Of a stretch of 64,000 nt of DNA, positions 50,687-59,683 are shown piece after piece. Position 1 is the stretch's first letter. Each line of letters starts with the position of its first letter. The notes beneath the pieces are model-generated. The model was given only the letters and a program-made list of their open reading frames with translations. It had not been told where the DNA came from and made no database searches. The DNA is from Nostoc desertorum CM1-VF14 (lineage in GTDB: Bacteria > Cyanobacteriota > Cyanobacteriia > Cyanobacteriales > Nostocaceae), in the NCBI GenBank assembly GCA_019359245.1, contig JAHHHR010000003.1, positions 248,001 to 312,000 on the forward strand. The letters run 5' to 3'. Both the position numbers and the translations under genes were made by a program.

Positions 50687-53278
50687 ATGAATCAGTCTTT
50701 TTCTCGAAACCAAGCAAGACGAAATCGTCAACAAAGGCTGTGGCAACAAAAATGGAATTTAAAGACTAAAGCACTTGTTTGGGCACTAAGTATCAGTATC
50801 CTGCCTGTGGTTGCAATTGGAACAGCTACTTACTACTACGGGATTAATTTAATTACCGAACAAATTCCGCAAGTCAGACTTGAGAGTGCGGAGAGTTCAG
50901 TAGAAACTGAACTTGCTCTACAGAGACAATTGTCACTGTTGCTAAGTAGTATGGGGGTAACAGCAATTTTGGCAGCTGCGATCGCTGTTTTTGTGACTAA
51001 TCGAACTATGAGTCGAGTCAGTAAAGCTGCGGCAATTTCTAATAGTATCAAAAACAAGCTACGTCCAGACAGTGAGTTTACTCAATATTACATCGCTAAC
51101 GAAGATGAATTAGTGATGTTAGAGAGAAACATAAACTTATTCACAGAGCTGCTTTCAGTTTTGGTAAAGGAGAAAGAAGCCGAAGCTGATTACTCCCAAC
51201 TATTAATGAAAGTTACACGATGGGTTCGAGAATCATTCAATGAAGAAGATGTTCTCAAAATTACCTCAGAAGAAATTCGTAAAGCTTTAAGCATTGACCG
51301 TGTAACCATTTTTTGCTTCAACTCCGGTTGTAATGGAACCTTTATCGCTGAGTCAGTAGCACCTGGTCTACCAAAAGTATTAGGGGTTACAGTCTCTGAG
51401 CCTGGATTTGAGGCAGGGTATATAGAAAAATACCAGAATGGTTCCATCCACGCTGTTGATAATATTCATCAAGCCGATCTTAGTAATGCTGATATTGACT
51501 TACTGGAGCAGTTTGGTGTCAAATCTAATTTAGTAGCACCTATTCTCAAAGGCAAACAGCTATTCGGTTTATTGATTGCACATCAGTGTTCTAGAATTCG
51601 CTTTTGGCAGCAGTCTGAGATTGATTTGTTGGCTCAGATAGCTGTACAAGTAGGATTTGCCCTCGACTATACTAAGCTTCTAGAACAGGTTGATACGAAG
51701 GCAGATAAAGCTCAGGTATTTATTGAAATTACCCGCAGCATTCGGCAATCGCTCAACGAAGAGGATGTGATCAAAACCACCGTGGAAGAGGTTCGTAAAG
51801 CACTAAGTGCTGACCGCGTCTTGGTTTATAGCTTTAACGCTGATTGGTCTGGAACTGTGATTGCTGAATCAGTGGTTCCAGGTTATCCAAAAGTTTTGCG
51901 GTCTGAAATCCAAGACCCATGTTTCGCTCAGGACTATGTAGGAAAGTATCAGTCTGGTCGCGTTCAAGCCACAAACAATATTTATGAAGCTGGTTTGCTT
52001 GATTGTCATATTAACCTGCTCGAATCCTTTGCTGTTAAAGCAAATTTGGTCGCACCCATTCTCAAAGATGAACAGCTGTTTGGCTTATTAGTTGCACATC
52101 AATGCTCCAGGCCCCGTGATTGGCAACAGTCTGAGATTGATTTATGTACACAAATAGCTATGGAAGTGGGATTTGCTCTCGACCATGCAAGACTCCTGCA
52201 ACGAATCGAGGCTGAAGGTGTGCAGAGTCAGTTGCTAGCAGATACTATCGGTAGCATTCGCCAATCGCTCAACGAAGAGGATGTGCTGAAAACGACTGTG
52301 GAAGAGGTTCGCAAAGTACTAAGTACTGACCGAGTAATGGTTTATAGCTTTAATGCTAATTACTCTGGAACTGTGATTGCCGAATCAGTTGTTCTCACCT
52401 ATCCAAAAGTTCTGCGATCTGAAATTCAAGACCTATATTTTGGTCAAGGCTATGTAGAAGATTATCAGTCTGGTCGCGTTTTAGCAATAAACAATATTTA
52501 TGAAGCCGGTTTGGCTGATTATCAAATTAGCCTACTCGAATCCTTTGCTGTCAAAGCAAATTTAGTTGCCCCCATTCTTAAGGATGAACAGCTATTTGGC
52601 TTATTAATTGCACATCAGTGTTCCAAACCTCGTGATTGGCAACAATCTGAGATTGATTTATTTGGCCAAATAGCGATGCAAGTGGGATTTGCTCTCGACC
52701 ATGCAAGGCTCCTGCAACGAATCGAAGCTGAGAGTAGGCGAAGTCAGTTACTGGTAGATATTACCCGTAGCATTCGCCAATCACTCAACGAAGAGGATGT
52801 CATCAAAACCACTGTGGAAGAGGTTCGCAAAGCACTAAGTGTTGATCGAGTATTAGTTTATAGCTTTTACGCTAATTGGTTCGGAATTATAATTGCTGAA
52901 TCAGTAGTTCCAGGTTATCCCAAAGTTTTGCGGTCTAAAATTTATGACCCTTGTTTCACTGAAGGCTATATAGAAAAGTACCGATCTGGCCGTGTTATGG
53001 CAACCAACAACATTTATGAGTCCGGTTTGGCTGATTGTCATATTAACCTGCTCGAATCCTTTGGTGTGAAAGCAAATTTAGTAGCACCCATTATCAAAGA
53101 TGACGAGCTATTTGGCTTGTTACTTGCACATCAGTGTTCTGGTCCCCGTGATTGGCAACAGCCTGAGATTGATTTATTTGCCCAGATAGCCATGCAAGTA
53201 GGGTTTACTCTCGATCATGCTAGGCTTCTACAAGCTTCTCAAGCTACTGAAGCTAACTCTGTTATAAGTAAATCTTAA
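50687..53278 (+). CDS. Membrane sensor with four GAF domains, two of DXCF cyanobacteriochrome type
   Basis: 863-aa protein: two transmembrane helices (about 28-50, 86-104) around a short periplasmic loop, a HAMP-like linker (105-165), then GAF1 (170-330), GAF2 (343-503), GAF3 (515-675) and GAF4 (687-847). GAF2 has DPCF (410-413) and DCH with Cys440-His441; GAF4 has DPCF (754-757) and Cys784-His785. This is the two-cysteine signature of DXCF cyanobacteriochromes that bind a bilin. GAF1 (EPGF, AD) and GAF3 (DLYF, YQ) lack both cysteines. The protein ends 15 residues after GAF4, without the chemotaxis, kinase or cyclase output usual for such sensors. Confidence 0.85.
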   Translation: MNQSFSRNQARRNRQQRLWQQKWNLKTKALVWALSISILPVVAIGTATYYYGINLITEQIPQVRLESAESSVETELALQRQLSLLLSSMGVTAILAAAIAVFVTNRTMSRVSKAAAISNSIKNKLRPDSEFTQYYIANEDELVMLERNINLFTELLSVLVKEKEAEADYSQLLMKVTRWVRESFNEEDVLKITSEEIRKALSIDRVTIFCFNSGCNGTFIAESVAPGLPKVLGVTVSEPGFEAGYIEKYQNGSIHAVDNIHQADLSNADIDLLEQFGVKSNLVAPILKGKQLFGLLIAHQCSRIRFWQQSEIDLLAQIAVQVGFALDYTKLLEQVDTKADKAQVFIEITRSIRQSLNEEDVIKTTVEEVRKALSADRVLVYSFNADWSGTVIAESVVPGYPKVLRSEIQDPCFAQDYVGKYQSGRVQATNNIYEAGLLDCHINLLESFAVKANLVAPILKDEQLFGLLVAHQCSRPRDWQQSEIDLCTQIAMEVGFALDHARLLQRIEAEGVQSQLLADTIGSIRQSLNEEDVLKTTVEEVRKVLSTDRVMVYSFNANYSGTVIAESVVLTYPKVLRSEIQDLYFGQGYVEDYQSGRVLAINNIYEAGLADYQISLLESFAVKANLVAPILKDEQLFGLLIAHQCSKPRDWQQSEIDLFGQIAMQVGFALDHARLLQRIEAESRRSQLLVDITRSIRQSLNEEDVIKTTVEEVRKALSVDRVLVYSFYANWFGIIIAESVVPGYPKVLRSKIYDPCFTEGYIEKYRSGRVMATNNIYESGLADCHINLLESFGVKANLVAPIIKDDELFGLLLAHQCSGPRDWQQPEIDLFAQIAMQVGFTLDHARLLQASQATEANSVISKS

Positions 53279-53711
53279 GTAGGGTGTGTTATGGCTTTAA
53301 CCTAATGCACCGCTTAATATGGTGCGTTTGATGTCAACTTAAGTCAAAACCCTTTTAAAACCTCGTTCTCAGGTAGAACTTAAAAAGGTACCTTGTATCA
53401 AGTCTGTTTGATTACTTATTAAGCTGTTACGCATTTAACTTGAACATTTACATAAAGGCCGATGACTGATAACTGTTAACCGTCAACAGTTAACAGTTAA
53501 CGGCCGTACAGAGTGTTTATATCATGTCCGGTTAATTGCTTGTTAAACCCGAAGAACCCCACCCCGCCAAAGCTACGCTTTGTTTCCCCTAGGGGTTGGG
53601 GGTGGGGTGCAATGACTGTGGGAATCGTAACTAATTATGCGGACATGATATGAGAAACAAATGGAAAAATTATTCCATAGTTTTTAGTAAAGAACAACAA
53701 ACTAAGTATTT
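53279..53711. other. Intergenic stretch with MITE copy 3
   Basis: Begins with GTAGGGTGTGTTATGGC and GATGTCAACTTAAGTC repeat words, a TTAACAGTTAACGG palindrome cluster (53470-53505), then MITE copy 3. No gene, and no remnant of a signalling output domain for the upstream sensor was seen. Confidence 0.5.
53519..53651. repeat. MITE family ATATCATGTCCGC, copy 3 (inverted orientation)
   Basis: 133 bp from ATATCATGTCCG to GCGGACATGATAT. Its reverse complement follows copy 1 almost throughout (CACAGTCATTGCACCCCACC, GCTTTGGCGGGGTGGGGTTC). Confidence 0.85.
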
Positions 53712-54371
53712 TTATGTCAGGCTTAGTGTAGCTTTTGATGAAGAAGCTGCTAGAGCGATCGCTAGCGGTAAAATCCGATGTTCCTGAATTTGAATCCTGG
53801 CGTGGAGTGTTTCTGCTGTATCATCCGGCAATACTGGTACTGCGGCTTGCATCAATATTGGGCCACTGTCCATTTCTAAACAAGCTATATGCGCTGTACA
53901 ACCAGTGATTTTTACTCCAGATGCTAAAGCTTGTTCAACAGCATGGATTCCCTTGAAACTAGGTAACAAACTAGGATGAATATTAATAATTTTATCAGGA
54001 AAGGCATCCATGAAAACTGATGTTAACAATCGCATCCAACCTGCCAAAATCACCCATTCCACATCGTAGCGCCGCAATGTCTGCACAATTTCCTGATCAA
54101 ACTCTTCTCGACTTTTATAGTTGCGGTGATTCAATAAAACAGCTTCTACACCTCTATTGGCTGCTTTGACGGCTGCTTTAGCCGAGGGGTTATTGTAAAT
54201 TAAAACTTGAATTTGAGCATTTAGCTGCCCATCTTGGATAGCTTGGGCAACTACATCAAAATTGCTGCCATTCCCAGAAGCCATAATTCCCAGTTTTAAA
54301 GGGGCGACTAGTTGACAATCGCTAATACTGGGAGAAACCAAGCTAGGGGTAGAATCAGGGCGGAGGGTCAT
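53712..54371 (-). CDS. purN: Phosphoribosylglycinamide formyltransferase
   Basis: 219-aa GAR transformylase of purine biosynthesis. Phosphate-binding GIMASGNGSNFDVV, catalytic NIHPSLLPSFKG (Asn and His) and the GCTAHIACLEMDSGPILMQA segment with the catalytic Asp are present. It has a short N-terminal extension (MTLRPDSTPSLVSPS). Part of this 5' end is duplicated 4.4 kb away at 58719-58780. Confidence 0.95.
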   Translation of the reverse strand: MTLRPDSTPSLVSPSISDCQLVAPLKLGIMASGNGSNFDVVAQAIQDGQLNAQIQVLIYNNPSAKAAVKAANRGVEAVLLNHRNYKSREEFDQEIVQTLRRYDVEWVILAGWMRLLTSVFMDAFPDKIINIHPSLLPSFKGIHAVEQALASGVKITGCTAHIACLEMDSGPILMQAAVPVLPDDTAETLHARIQIQEHRILPLAIALAASSSKATLSLT

Positions 54372-54465
54372 AAACAGCTAAGAGGAAAAATTATAGATGC
54401 CAAAAAAATATACTAAATCGTGGTGGTTGGGTAATGATACAGTAGCCGCCTGGATTTTTCTCACA
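54317..54465. repeat. Direct duplication of the purN/permease intergenic region, copy A
   Basis: About 149 nt (ATCGCTAATACTGGGAGAAA through TTTTCTCACA), aligned to 58719-58863 with few differences. It covers the purN 5' end, the divergent spacer and the first 23 codons of the permease gene. Confidence 0.8.
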
Positions 54466-54468
54466 TAA
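54397..54468 (+). pseudogene. 5' stump of ABC permease gene
   Basis: Reads MPKKYTKSWWLGNDTVAAWI then FLT and TAA. It matches the start of the intact permease at 58798 (MPKKYTKSW-LDNDTVAAWV). The copy was cut off where the inserted segment begins. Confidence 0.8.
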
Positions 54469-54678
54469 ATAGGTTAAATTTCATCCTCTGATTTAGCAAT
54501 GTCTTCTTTCACATTGCGATGTCTACGACGGGCTACGCCTACGCTTGATTAAATTTTGCTCTAAAAATTTAGCTTATATTTAGTCCTGTTGATAGAGATA
54601 ATATTCTAAAACTTGGTATAAGGAAACAATACAGAGATTAAAGCCGCATAGGATTTGATCGCAGCATAGAGGACTTGC
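54469..54678. other. Left end of the inserted segment
   Basis: No gene. Contains the Nostoc word GATGTCTACGACGGGCTACG and runs into the 5'-truncated pseudogene. Confidence 0.4.
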
Positions 54679-56737
54679 TTGGGGTTGGAGACAACTGAGG
54701 CGAAGGCGATCGAAGATGAGGTGTTAGAACCGTATCGCAATGAGTTCCGCGAAAAACTCCAGCAATATCAGCAGACGTTTACTGAACTACTGAAGCGAGA
54801 CGAGACGATTACAGATAGCGATCGCCACGATCTGCAAAATCTCCAGCAAATTTTGGGGCTGCGGAATGAGGACACGATGCCGATTGAGGCACTAGTGGCT
54901 GCACGGTTTAAGACACATCAGCAAAACCCGCAAACATATCAGCAGGCGTTTACAACAGGACTGCGACAGGAGTTTCCCCTGAGTGCAGCAAGCCGCGATC
55001 GCTTACGGCAAACCCAGCAGCAATTAGAGCTTGCTAATGGAGATATGCGCAAATCACAACACAGATTGAAAGCTATCATCAAAAACTCCAGCAGTACGAG
55101 CAGGCGTTTGTGAAGGCGACGCAGCGCCAGCATTATCCAGATGAGGTGACGCAAAAGCAGTTGCAGCAAACGTGGCAGACGTTGGGGTTGAGTGAGGGGG
55201 ATGTGAGTGCGATCGAGAGGCGGATTAATGCGGAGATTGAAACGCATCAAGCAAACCTACGGCAATATGAGCAGGAGTTTACAGACGCTATTCAGCAAGA
55301 ATATCCGCTCAGTGCTTTCAAACGCTCTCAACTAACGCAACGTCATCAAGCGTTGAATCTGACTGCTCGGAATGTTACTGCAATTGAAAATCGAATTATT
55401 ACTGCGATCGAGGAACATCAGCAAAAGCTGCAACAGTATGAAGAGGTGTTTAGAGAGTCAATGCAGTTTGAATATCCTCTTAGTGATGCTACTCGTGAAG
55501 AACTTCAGCGCTTTCAAAGGATTTTAGAACTAAATGATGGGGAAATAGCTTCACTTGAAGCAATTATTACTCAATCATCTTCAGAAGCAGAATCCCGGAA
55601 ACAGCAAGAGAGAATCAAACAGCAACAAGAGACAGAAAAACAACAAAAAGAAGTTGTACGACTAAAGCAGCAGGAGGTAGAGAAACTACGGCAGCGAGAA
55701 GAAGCAGAATATCGCCAAAAATTACAGCAGTATGAGCAGGAATTAATTAAAACAATTAAAGCAGGAAATTCCCTTGAGAGTGATGATGTTCAGCAGAGGT
55801 TAAGGCAATTTCAACGGACTCTAGGACTTAAGCAAACGGACATCACTGCAATTAAAACCAATTAAAACCAGAGTTGTAGCAAGCCAAGAATTGATTAAAC
55901 CTCCGATTCAGCAGCCAAGCCCTGCTCAATCTACTCAATCGGCTCAAGAGCGAATAACCCGACAAAAGTTTTTGAAGTGGGCTGGCTTGGGAGGTGTAGG
56001 TTTGGTGACAGCAGTAGTAGGTCATGAAATTTTTAAGGGTCAATCACCGACATCTAAATCTATTAATCAACTTACTAATAAATTGACAACTATCTCTATA
56101 GCTGAATCTAAATATATTCCTTTTAAGTTTGAAACGGTAACGGTGGATGAAAAAGTTTGAAGTGACTCAGGAACAGTACCAGCAAATAATGGGTAGCAAT
56201 CCATCCAACTTCAAGGGCGCAAAACGTCCTGTAGAGAAAGTGTCCTGGAATGATGCAGTAGAATTTTGCAAAAAGCTGAGTCAAAAGACTAGGCATAAAT
56301 ATCGCCTGCCTAGTGAAGCAGAGTGGGAATACGCCTGTCGTGCAGGAACAACGACACCATTTCACTTCGGCGAGACGATTACAACTGAGTTAACCAACTA
56401 CGATGGGGATTACACCTACGCTTCTGGACTAAAGGGCAAATATCGTAAACAAACAACAGAAGTAGGAACTTTTCCACCAAACGCCTTTGGATTATACGAT
56501 ATGCACGGGAATGTCTGGGAGTGGTGTCAGGATACTTGGCATGATAGCTATAAAGGAGCGCCTACTGATGGAAGTGCATAGATAGATAATGTTAGTCAAT
56601 ATCAAGTACTGCGGGGCGGTTCCTGGTTCCACAATCCTGTACTCTGCCGTTCCGCGTATCGCATCTCCGGCACGCGCGACTACCGCAACTACTTTTTTGG
56701 TTTTCGTATTGTGTACGCTGCCGGGAGGACTCTTTAG
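54679..56737 (+). pseudogene. Broken helical-repeat/formylglycine-generating-enzyme-like gene
   Basis: Three frames together read: 45-50-residue helical repeats (LQQYQQTFTELLKRDETITD, LRQYEQEFTDAIQQEYPLSA, LQQYEEVFRESMQFEYPLSD), a Gln/Glu coiled coil, a membrane-like helix (FLKWAGLGGVGLVTAVVGHE), and the C-terminal half of an FGE/SUMF1 domain ([51 protein letters not shown]). Lesions: missing base near 55043; tandem 10-bp duplication AATTAAAACC near 55850-55869; deletion at about 56153 joining VTVDEK to [12 protein letters not shown]-to-TAG stop at 56579-56581. The N-terminal domain and start codon are also absent. Confidence 0.85.
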
Positions 56738-56846
56738 CCCTTTATACTTTAGCTCTTTTGCCCTCTGCCCTTCTTTCCTTTACCCTTTTTGAGTGTAGCG
56801 AAGCGGAACGATCTAATTTTTTTCAAAAAACAGAGTCGATCAAATT

Positions 56847-56905
56847 ATGAACCAAGAACTTACCCAAGCGATGCCTTAGAAGTTCAGCTATTCCACAGCA
56901 TCGAT
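56847..56905 (+). repeat. Truncated gene start MNQELTQA, copy 1
   Basis: ATG 56847 reads MNQELTQAMP then TAG. About 59 nt (TTATGAACCAAGA... to CAGCATCGA) match 57569-57628. It may be the stump of a small antitoxin-like gene. Confidence 0.55.
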
Positions 56906-56969
56906 TTACTGACTTGAGATTAAGCTAGGATATTAGTATGAATTATTTTTGCTACTAATTGGTAGGAAG

Positions 56970-57194
56970 ATGAATGTAGAAAAACTCTCTATTTCCTTGC
57001 CACCGTCTTTAGTGGAGTTTGTCGAAAACTACAAGCTCAATAAAGGCTGTAAATCTCGTTCTCAAGTCATTGAAGAAGCATTAGAATTGCTGCGAAACCG
57101 AGAATTAGAGGCAGCTTACCGAGAAGCGTCTGCTGAAGTTGATAACGATTGGGATGTGACAATAGCAGATGGTTTAACAGATGAAACGTGGTGA
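56970..57194 (+). CDS. mazE: MazE/CopG-type antitoxin
   Basis: 74-aa ribbon-helix-helix antitoxin: MNVEKLSISLPPSLVEFVEN and SRSQVIEEALELLRNRE, followed by an acidic toxin-binding tail (ASAEVDNDWDVTIADG). ATG 56970 is preferred because TAGGAAG precedes it. Overlaps the toxin by 14 nt. Confidence 0.87.
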   Translation: MNVEKLSISLPPSLVEFVENYKLNKGCKSRSQVIEEALELLRNRELEAAYREASAEVDNDWDVTIADGLTDETW

Positions 57195-57519
57195 TATTTA
57201 TTACGCAAATATTAGTCCGATAATAGGTTCAGAAATGGGTAAACGTCGTCCAGTTTTAATTATCAGTAATGATATAAGTAATAGTGCTGCTACCACTGTG
57301 ACAATTTTACCGCTTACTTCTAATGTGAGCCGTGTTTATCCCTTTGAAGTTTTGCTTAATCCAGAGGTTAGTGGTTTAACAAAACCTTCTAAAGTACAGG
57401 CGCAGCAAATGCGAACAATTTCTAAGCAACGAATTACTGGTGAAGTATTAGGTAGTTTAAACGAAAACATAATGGTACTAATTGATGCAGCGTTAAAATT
57501 GCATTTGGGATTGGTTTGA
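57181..57519 (+). CDS. mazF: MazF/PemK-type mRNA interferase toxin
   Basis: 112-aa endoribonuclease: MKRGDIYYANISPIIGSEMG, KRRPVLIISND, TVTILPLTSN, and KVQAQQMRTISKQRI with the catalytic Arg/Thr region. Complete, with normal length. Overlaps mazE, so translation is coupled. Confidence 0.92.
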   Translation: MKRGDIYYANISPIIGSEMGKRRPVLIISNDISNSAATTVTILPLTSNVSRVYPFEVLLNPEVSGLTKPSKVQAQQMRTISKQRITGEVLGSLNENIMVLIDAALKLHLGLV

Positions 57520-57570
57520 GTTTGCAGAAAAATAGCGATGTTTAAATAAAGACTCCAACTAGAGATAATT

Positions 57571-57669
57571 ATGAACCAAGAGCTTACCCAAGCGATGCCT
57601 CAGAAGTTCAGCTATTCCACAGCATCGAGCAGAAAGAAAATTTTCTCTTTTTGCTCGGTGCTTTACTAG
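57571..57669 (+). pseudogene. Truncated gene start MNQELTQA, copy 2
   Basis: ATG 57571 reads MNQELTQAMPQKFSYSTASS and ends at TAG 57667-57669. It shares its first 60 nt with copy 1 and its upstream words (AAAGACTCCAACTAGAGATA) with copy 3. The tail crosses an imperfect palindrome GAGCAGAAAGAAAATTTTCT. Probably not functional. Confidence 0.5.
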
Positions 57670-57731
57670 CTAAATTAACCAACACTTTGGTGATTCAGTT
57701 AAATCAACTATGGCATTGATCAGTTCTAATA

Positions 57732-57860
57732 ATGAATAATCACAGACCCTTGCATCTATCCGTGATACCCTACCTAATACCTATACTTCTTTCAGGTGAA
57801 ATCTACGCCAAAGAAACAGAGAAAGTATTAGAGGCAGTGAGATGGCCAGAGTTTATTTAG
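57732..57860 (+). CDS. Small ORF overlapping the PIN gene start
   Basis: 42-codon frame (MNNHRPLHLSVIPYLIPILL then SGEIYAKETEKVLEAVRW) that overlaps the PIN start by 19 nt, a spacing typical of toxin-antitoxin pairs. It could be the 3' end of a lost antitoxin, but I recognise no family. Confidence 0.3.
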   Translation: MNNHRPLHLSVIPYLIPILLSGEIYAKETEKVLEAVRWPEFI

Positions 57861-58282
57861 ACACAAGTGTTTATAACCGCCCCTTTGATGATCAAACACA
57901 GCCAAAAGTATTTTTAGAAACACAGGCTGTCATCTTAATTTTACAAATGGTCGAAGCAAAATTAATAGAATTAGTTAGTTCTTCAGTTCTAGAATATGAA
58001 AATAGCCGTAACCCATTTATTGTAAACCAACAGTCAATGGAGCGATACTTACAAATAGCTACATTGAGAGTATTACTAGATGAAAACATTAGAGGAAGAG
58101 CAAAACAACTAGAACAACAAGGAATTAAAGCCATTGATGCTCTCCACGTTGCTTGTGCTGAAACTTCTCAAAGTGATTATTTTATCACTTGCGATAAAAG
58201 ATTAATTAATCGCTGTCAAGGTTTAACACTCAAAGCAATCAACCCAACTGATTTTATTTTGGAGATGGAAGATGACAATTAA
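57842..58282 (+). CDS. PIN-domain protein
   Basis: 146-aa PIN nuclease: MARVYLDTSVYNRPFDD with Asp7, Glu in SSVLEYENSRN, the Asp of AIDALHVACAE, and Asp in ITCDKRLI complete the acidic site. Probably the RNase toxin of a two-gene module with the overlapping downstream gene at 58272. Confidence 0.85.
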   Translation: MARVYLDTSVYNRPFDDQTQPKVFLETQAVILILQMVEAKLIELVSSSVLEYENSRNPFIVNQQSMERYLQIATLRVLLDENIRGRAKQLEQQGIKAIDALHVACAETSQSDYFITCDKRLINRCQGLTLKAINPTDFILEMEDDN

Positions 58283-58493
58283 AGTTATTAACGAACAGCA
58301 AAATTTACAAGAAGTAATACAGGTGCTTCTCACACATTTAGAGCCATCCAAGGTAATGAAGTTTTGGGCAGCTTGTAAATTAGGCGAAGGTGATTATTTA
58401 CAACTAAAAGAAAAACTATTTGCTCAAGATAACGTTGATAGTTTGTATGAAAAAATTCAAGCCTATCAAGACGTGGAACCAAATATCGTATAA
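58272..58493 (+). CDS. Putative partner (antitoxin-like) of the PIN protein
   Basis: 73-aa protein starting 11 nt inside the PIN gene. Helical and acidic (NLQEVIQVLLTHLEPSKVMK, LFAQDNVDSLYEKIQAYQD). No DNA-binding motif is visible. Its position argues for a toxin-first, antitoxin-second arrangement. Confidence 0.55.
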   Translation: MTIKVINEQQNLQEVIQVLLTHLEPSKVMKFWAACKLGEGDYLQLKEKLFAQDNVDSLYEKIQAYQDVEPNIV

Positions 58494-58797
58494 ATGGTGA
58501 TCAAAGGGCTGTTTTTCGGTCGGTACAGGGATGATAATTAAATAGAGCGAACTCGTCAGTATCGGAATCTAATGGAGTTTTTGGAAAAGCGATGCCTACG
58601 GCGGGAAACGACGCAGGAATCGAAAAAATACACGCTTGATAGAGTATGCACAAAAATTAGTTTAAGTAAAGACTCCAAATAAAGATAACTAATTATGAAC
58701 CAAGAGCTTACCCAAGCGATCGCTAATGCTGCGAGAAACCAAGCTAAGGGTAAAATCAGGGCGGAGAGTCATAACAGCTAAGAGAGTTAATTAATAG
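58494..58797. other. Right end of the inserted segment
   Basis: 304 nt containing MNQELTQA copy 3 (58695-58781), a HIP1 site at the junction (58716-58723), and the start of duplication copy B. No functional gene. Confidence 0.5.
58695..58781 (+). pseudogene. Gene start MNQELTQA, copy 3, fused to antisense purN DNA
   Basis: ATG 58695 reads MNQELTQAIANAARNQAKGK and stops at 58779-58781. After the HIP1 site the DNA is a reverse-oriented copy of the purN 5' end, so the frame is a chance fusion. Confidence 0.55.
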
Positions 58798-58863
58798 ATG
58801 CCAAAAAAATATACTAAATCGTGGTTGGATAATGATACAGTAGCTGCCTGGGTTTTTCTCACA
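58719..58863. repeat. Direct duplication of the purN/permease intergenic region, copy B
   Basis: Matches 54317-54465. Contains the reverse complement of the first purN codons (MTLRPDF), the spacer with CATAACAGCTAAGAG, and the intact start of the permease gene. Confidence 0.8.
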
Positions 58864-59679
58864 CCAGCACTAATTTTACTAAGCGTTTTTATCATTTGGC
58901 CGATCGCCTATTTGTTTTACCTCAGTTTCACTGCTGGTAGCTTCACTTTAAAAGGTACTTATTGGATAGGCTTAAAAAACTATTGGCGCTTGTTAGCCAA
59001 CCATGATTTCTGGCAAGTTCTGGGTAACACCTTTTATTTTACGGTTGCCACCATCATTCCCAGTTTAGTTATTTCCTTGGGACTAGCAGTGCTATTAAAC
59101 CGCTCTATTCCCTTGCGGGGAACGCTGCGAAGTGCTTATTTTCTGCCTTCAATTATCTCACTTGTGGCAGCCGGTTTGGGATTTCGCTGGCTGTTTCAAA
59201 CATCAGGGCCAGTTAACGGACTTTTAGCTTTTTTTAGCATTCCAGACATACCCTGGTTAGGAGACACATTTTGGGCAATGCCAGTACTTATTTTAATGAG
59301 TATTTGGAAACAATTAGGTTTCAATATGGTGGTTTTTTTAGCAGGGTTGCAAGCAATTCCTCCTAGTCGTTATGAAGCAGCAGATTTAGATGGAGCAAAT
59401 GCTTGGCAACAATTTTGGTATGTTACTCTGCCCGGATTGCGCCCTACTATGATATTTGCAATCATCACTACCGCGATTTTTACATTGCGGAGTTTTGAGC
59501 AAGTTTATGTGATCACTGGCGGTGGTCCACTAAATTCAACTAACTTGCTGGTTTACTACATTTACCAAGAGGCTTTTGCTCAATTTGATTTTGGTTATGC
59601 AGCGGCAGCAGCAACGGTGTTACTAGCAGTGACGCTGGTACTGGTTTATTTGCAACTACAAACTTGGGGAGAGGAGTAG
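58798..59679 (+). CDS. ABC transporter permease (carbohydrate-type, MalF/UgpA-like)
   Basis: 293-aa inner-membrane permease with six helices, starting around residues 15-40 (WVFLTPALILLSVFIIWPIA). The EAA loop that contacts the ATPase is EAADLDGANAWQQFWYVTLP. Such permeases pair with a MalG-like partner, an ATPase and a sugar-binding protein; none is in this window. The 5' end exists as a broken copy at 54397, showing that it once stood directly beside purN. Confidence 0.9.
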   Translation: MPKKYTKSWLDNDTVAAWVFLTPALILLSVFIIWPIAYLFYLSFTAGSFTLKGTYWIGLKNYWRLLANHDFWQVLGNTFYFTVATIIPSLVISLGLAVLLNRSIPLRGTLRSAYFLPSIISLVAAGLGFRWLFQTSGPVNGLLAFFSIPDIPWLGDTFWAMPVLILMSIWKQLGFNMVVFLAGLQAIPPSRYEAADLDGANAWQQFWYVTLPGLRPTMIFAIITTAIFTLRSFEQVYVITGGGPLNSTNLLVYYIYQEAFAQFDFGYAAAAATVLLAVTLVLVYLQLQTWGEE

Positions 59680-59683
59680 GAGA

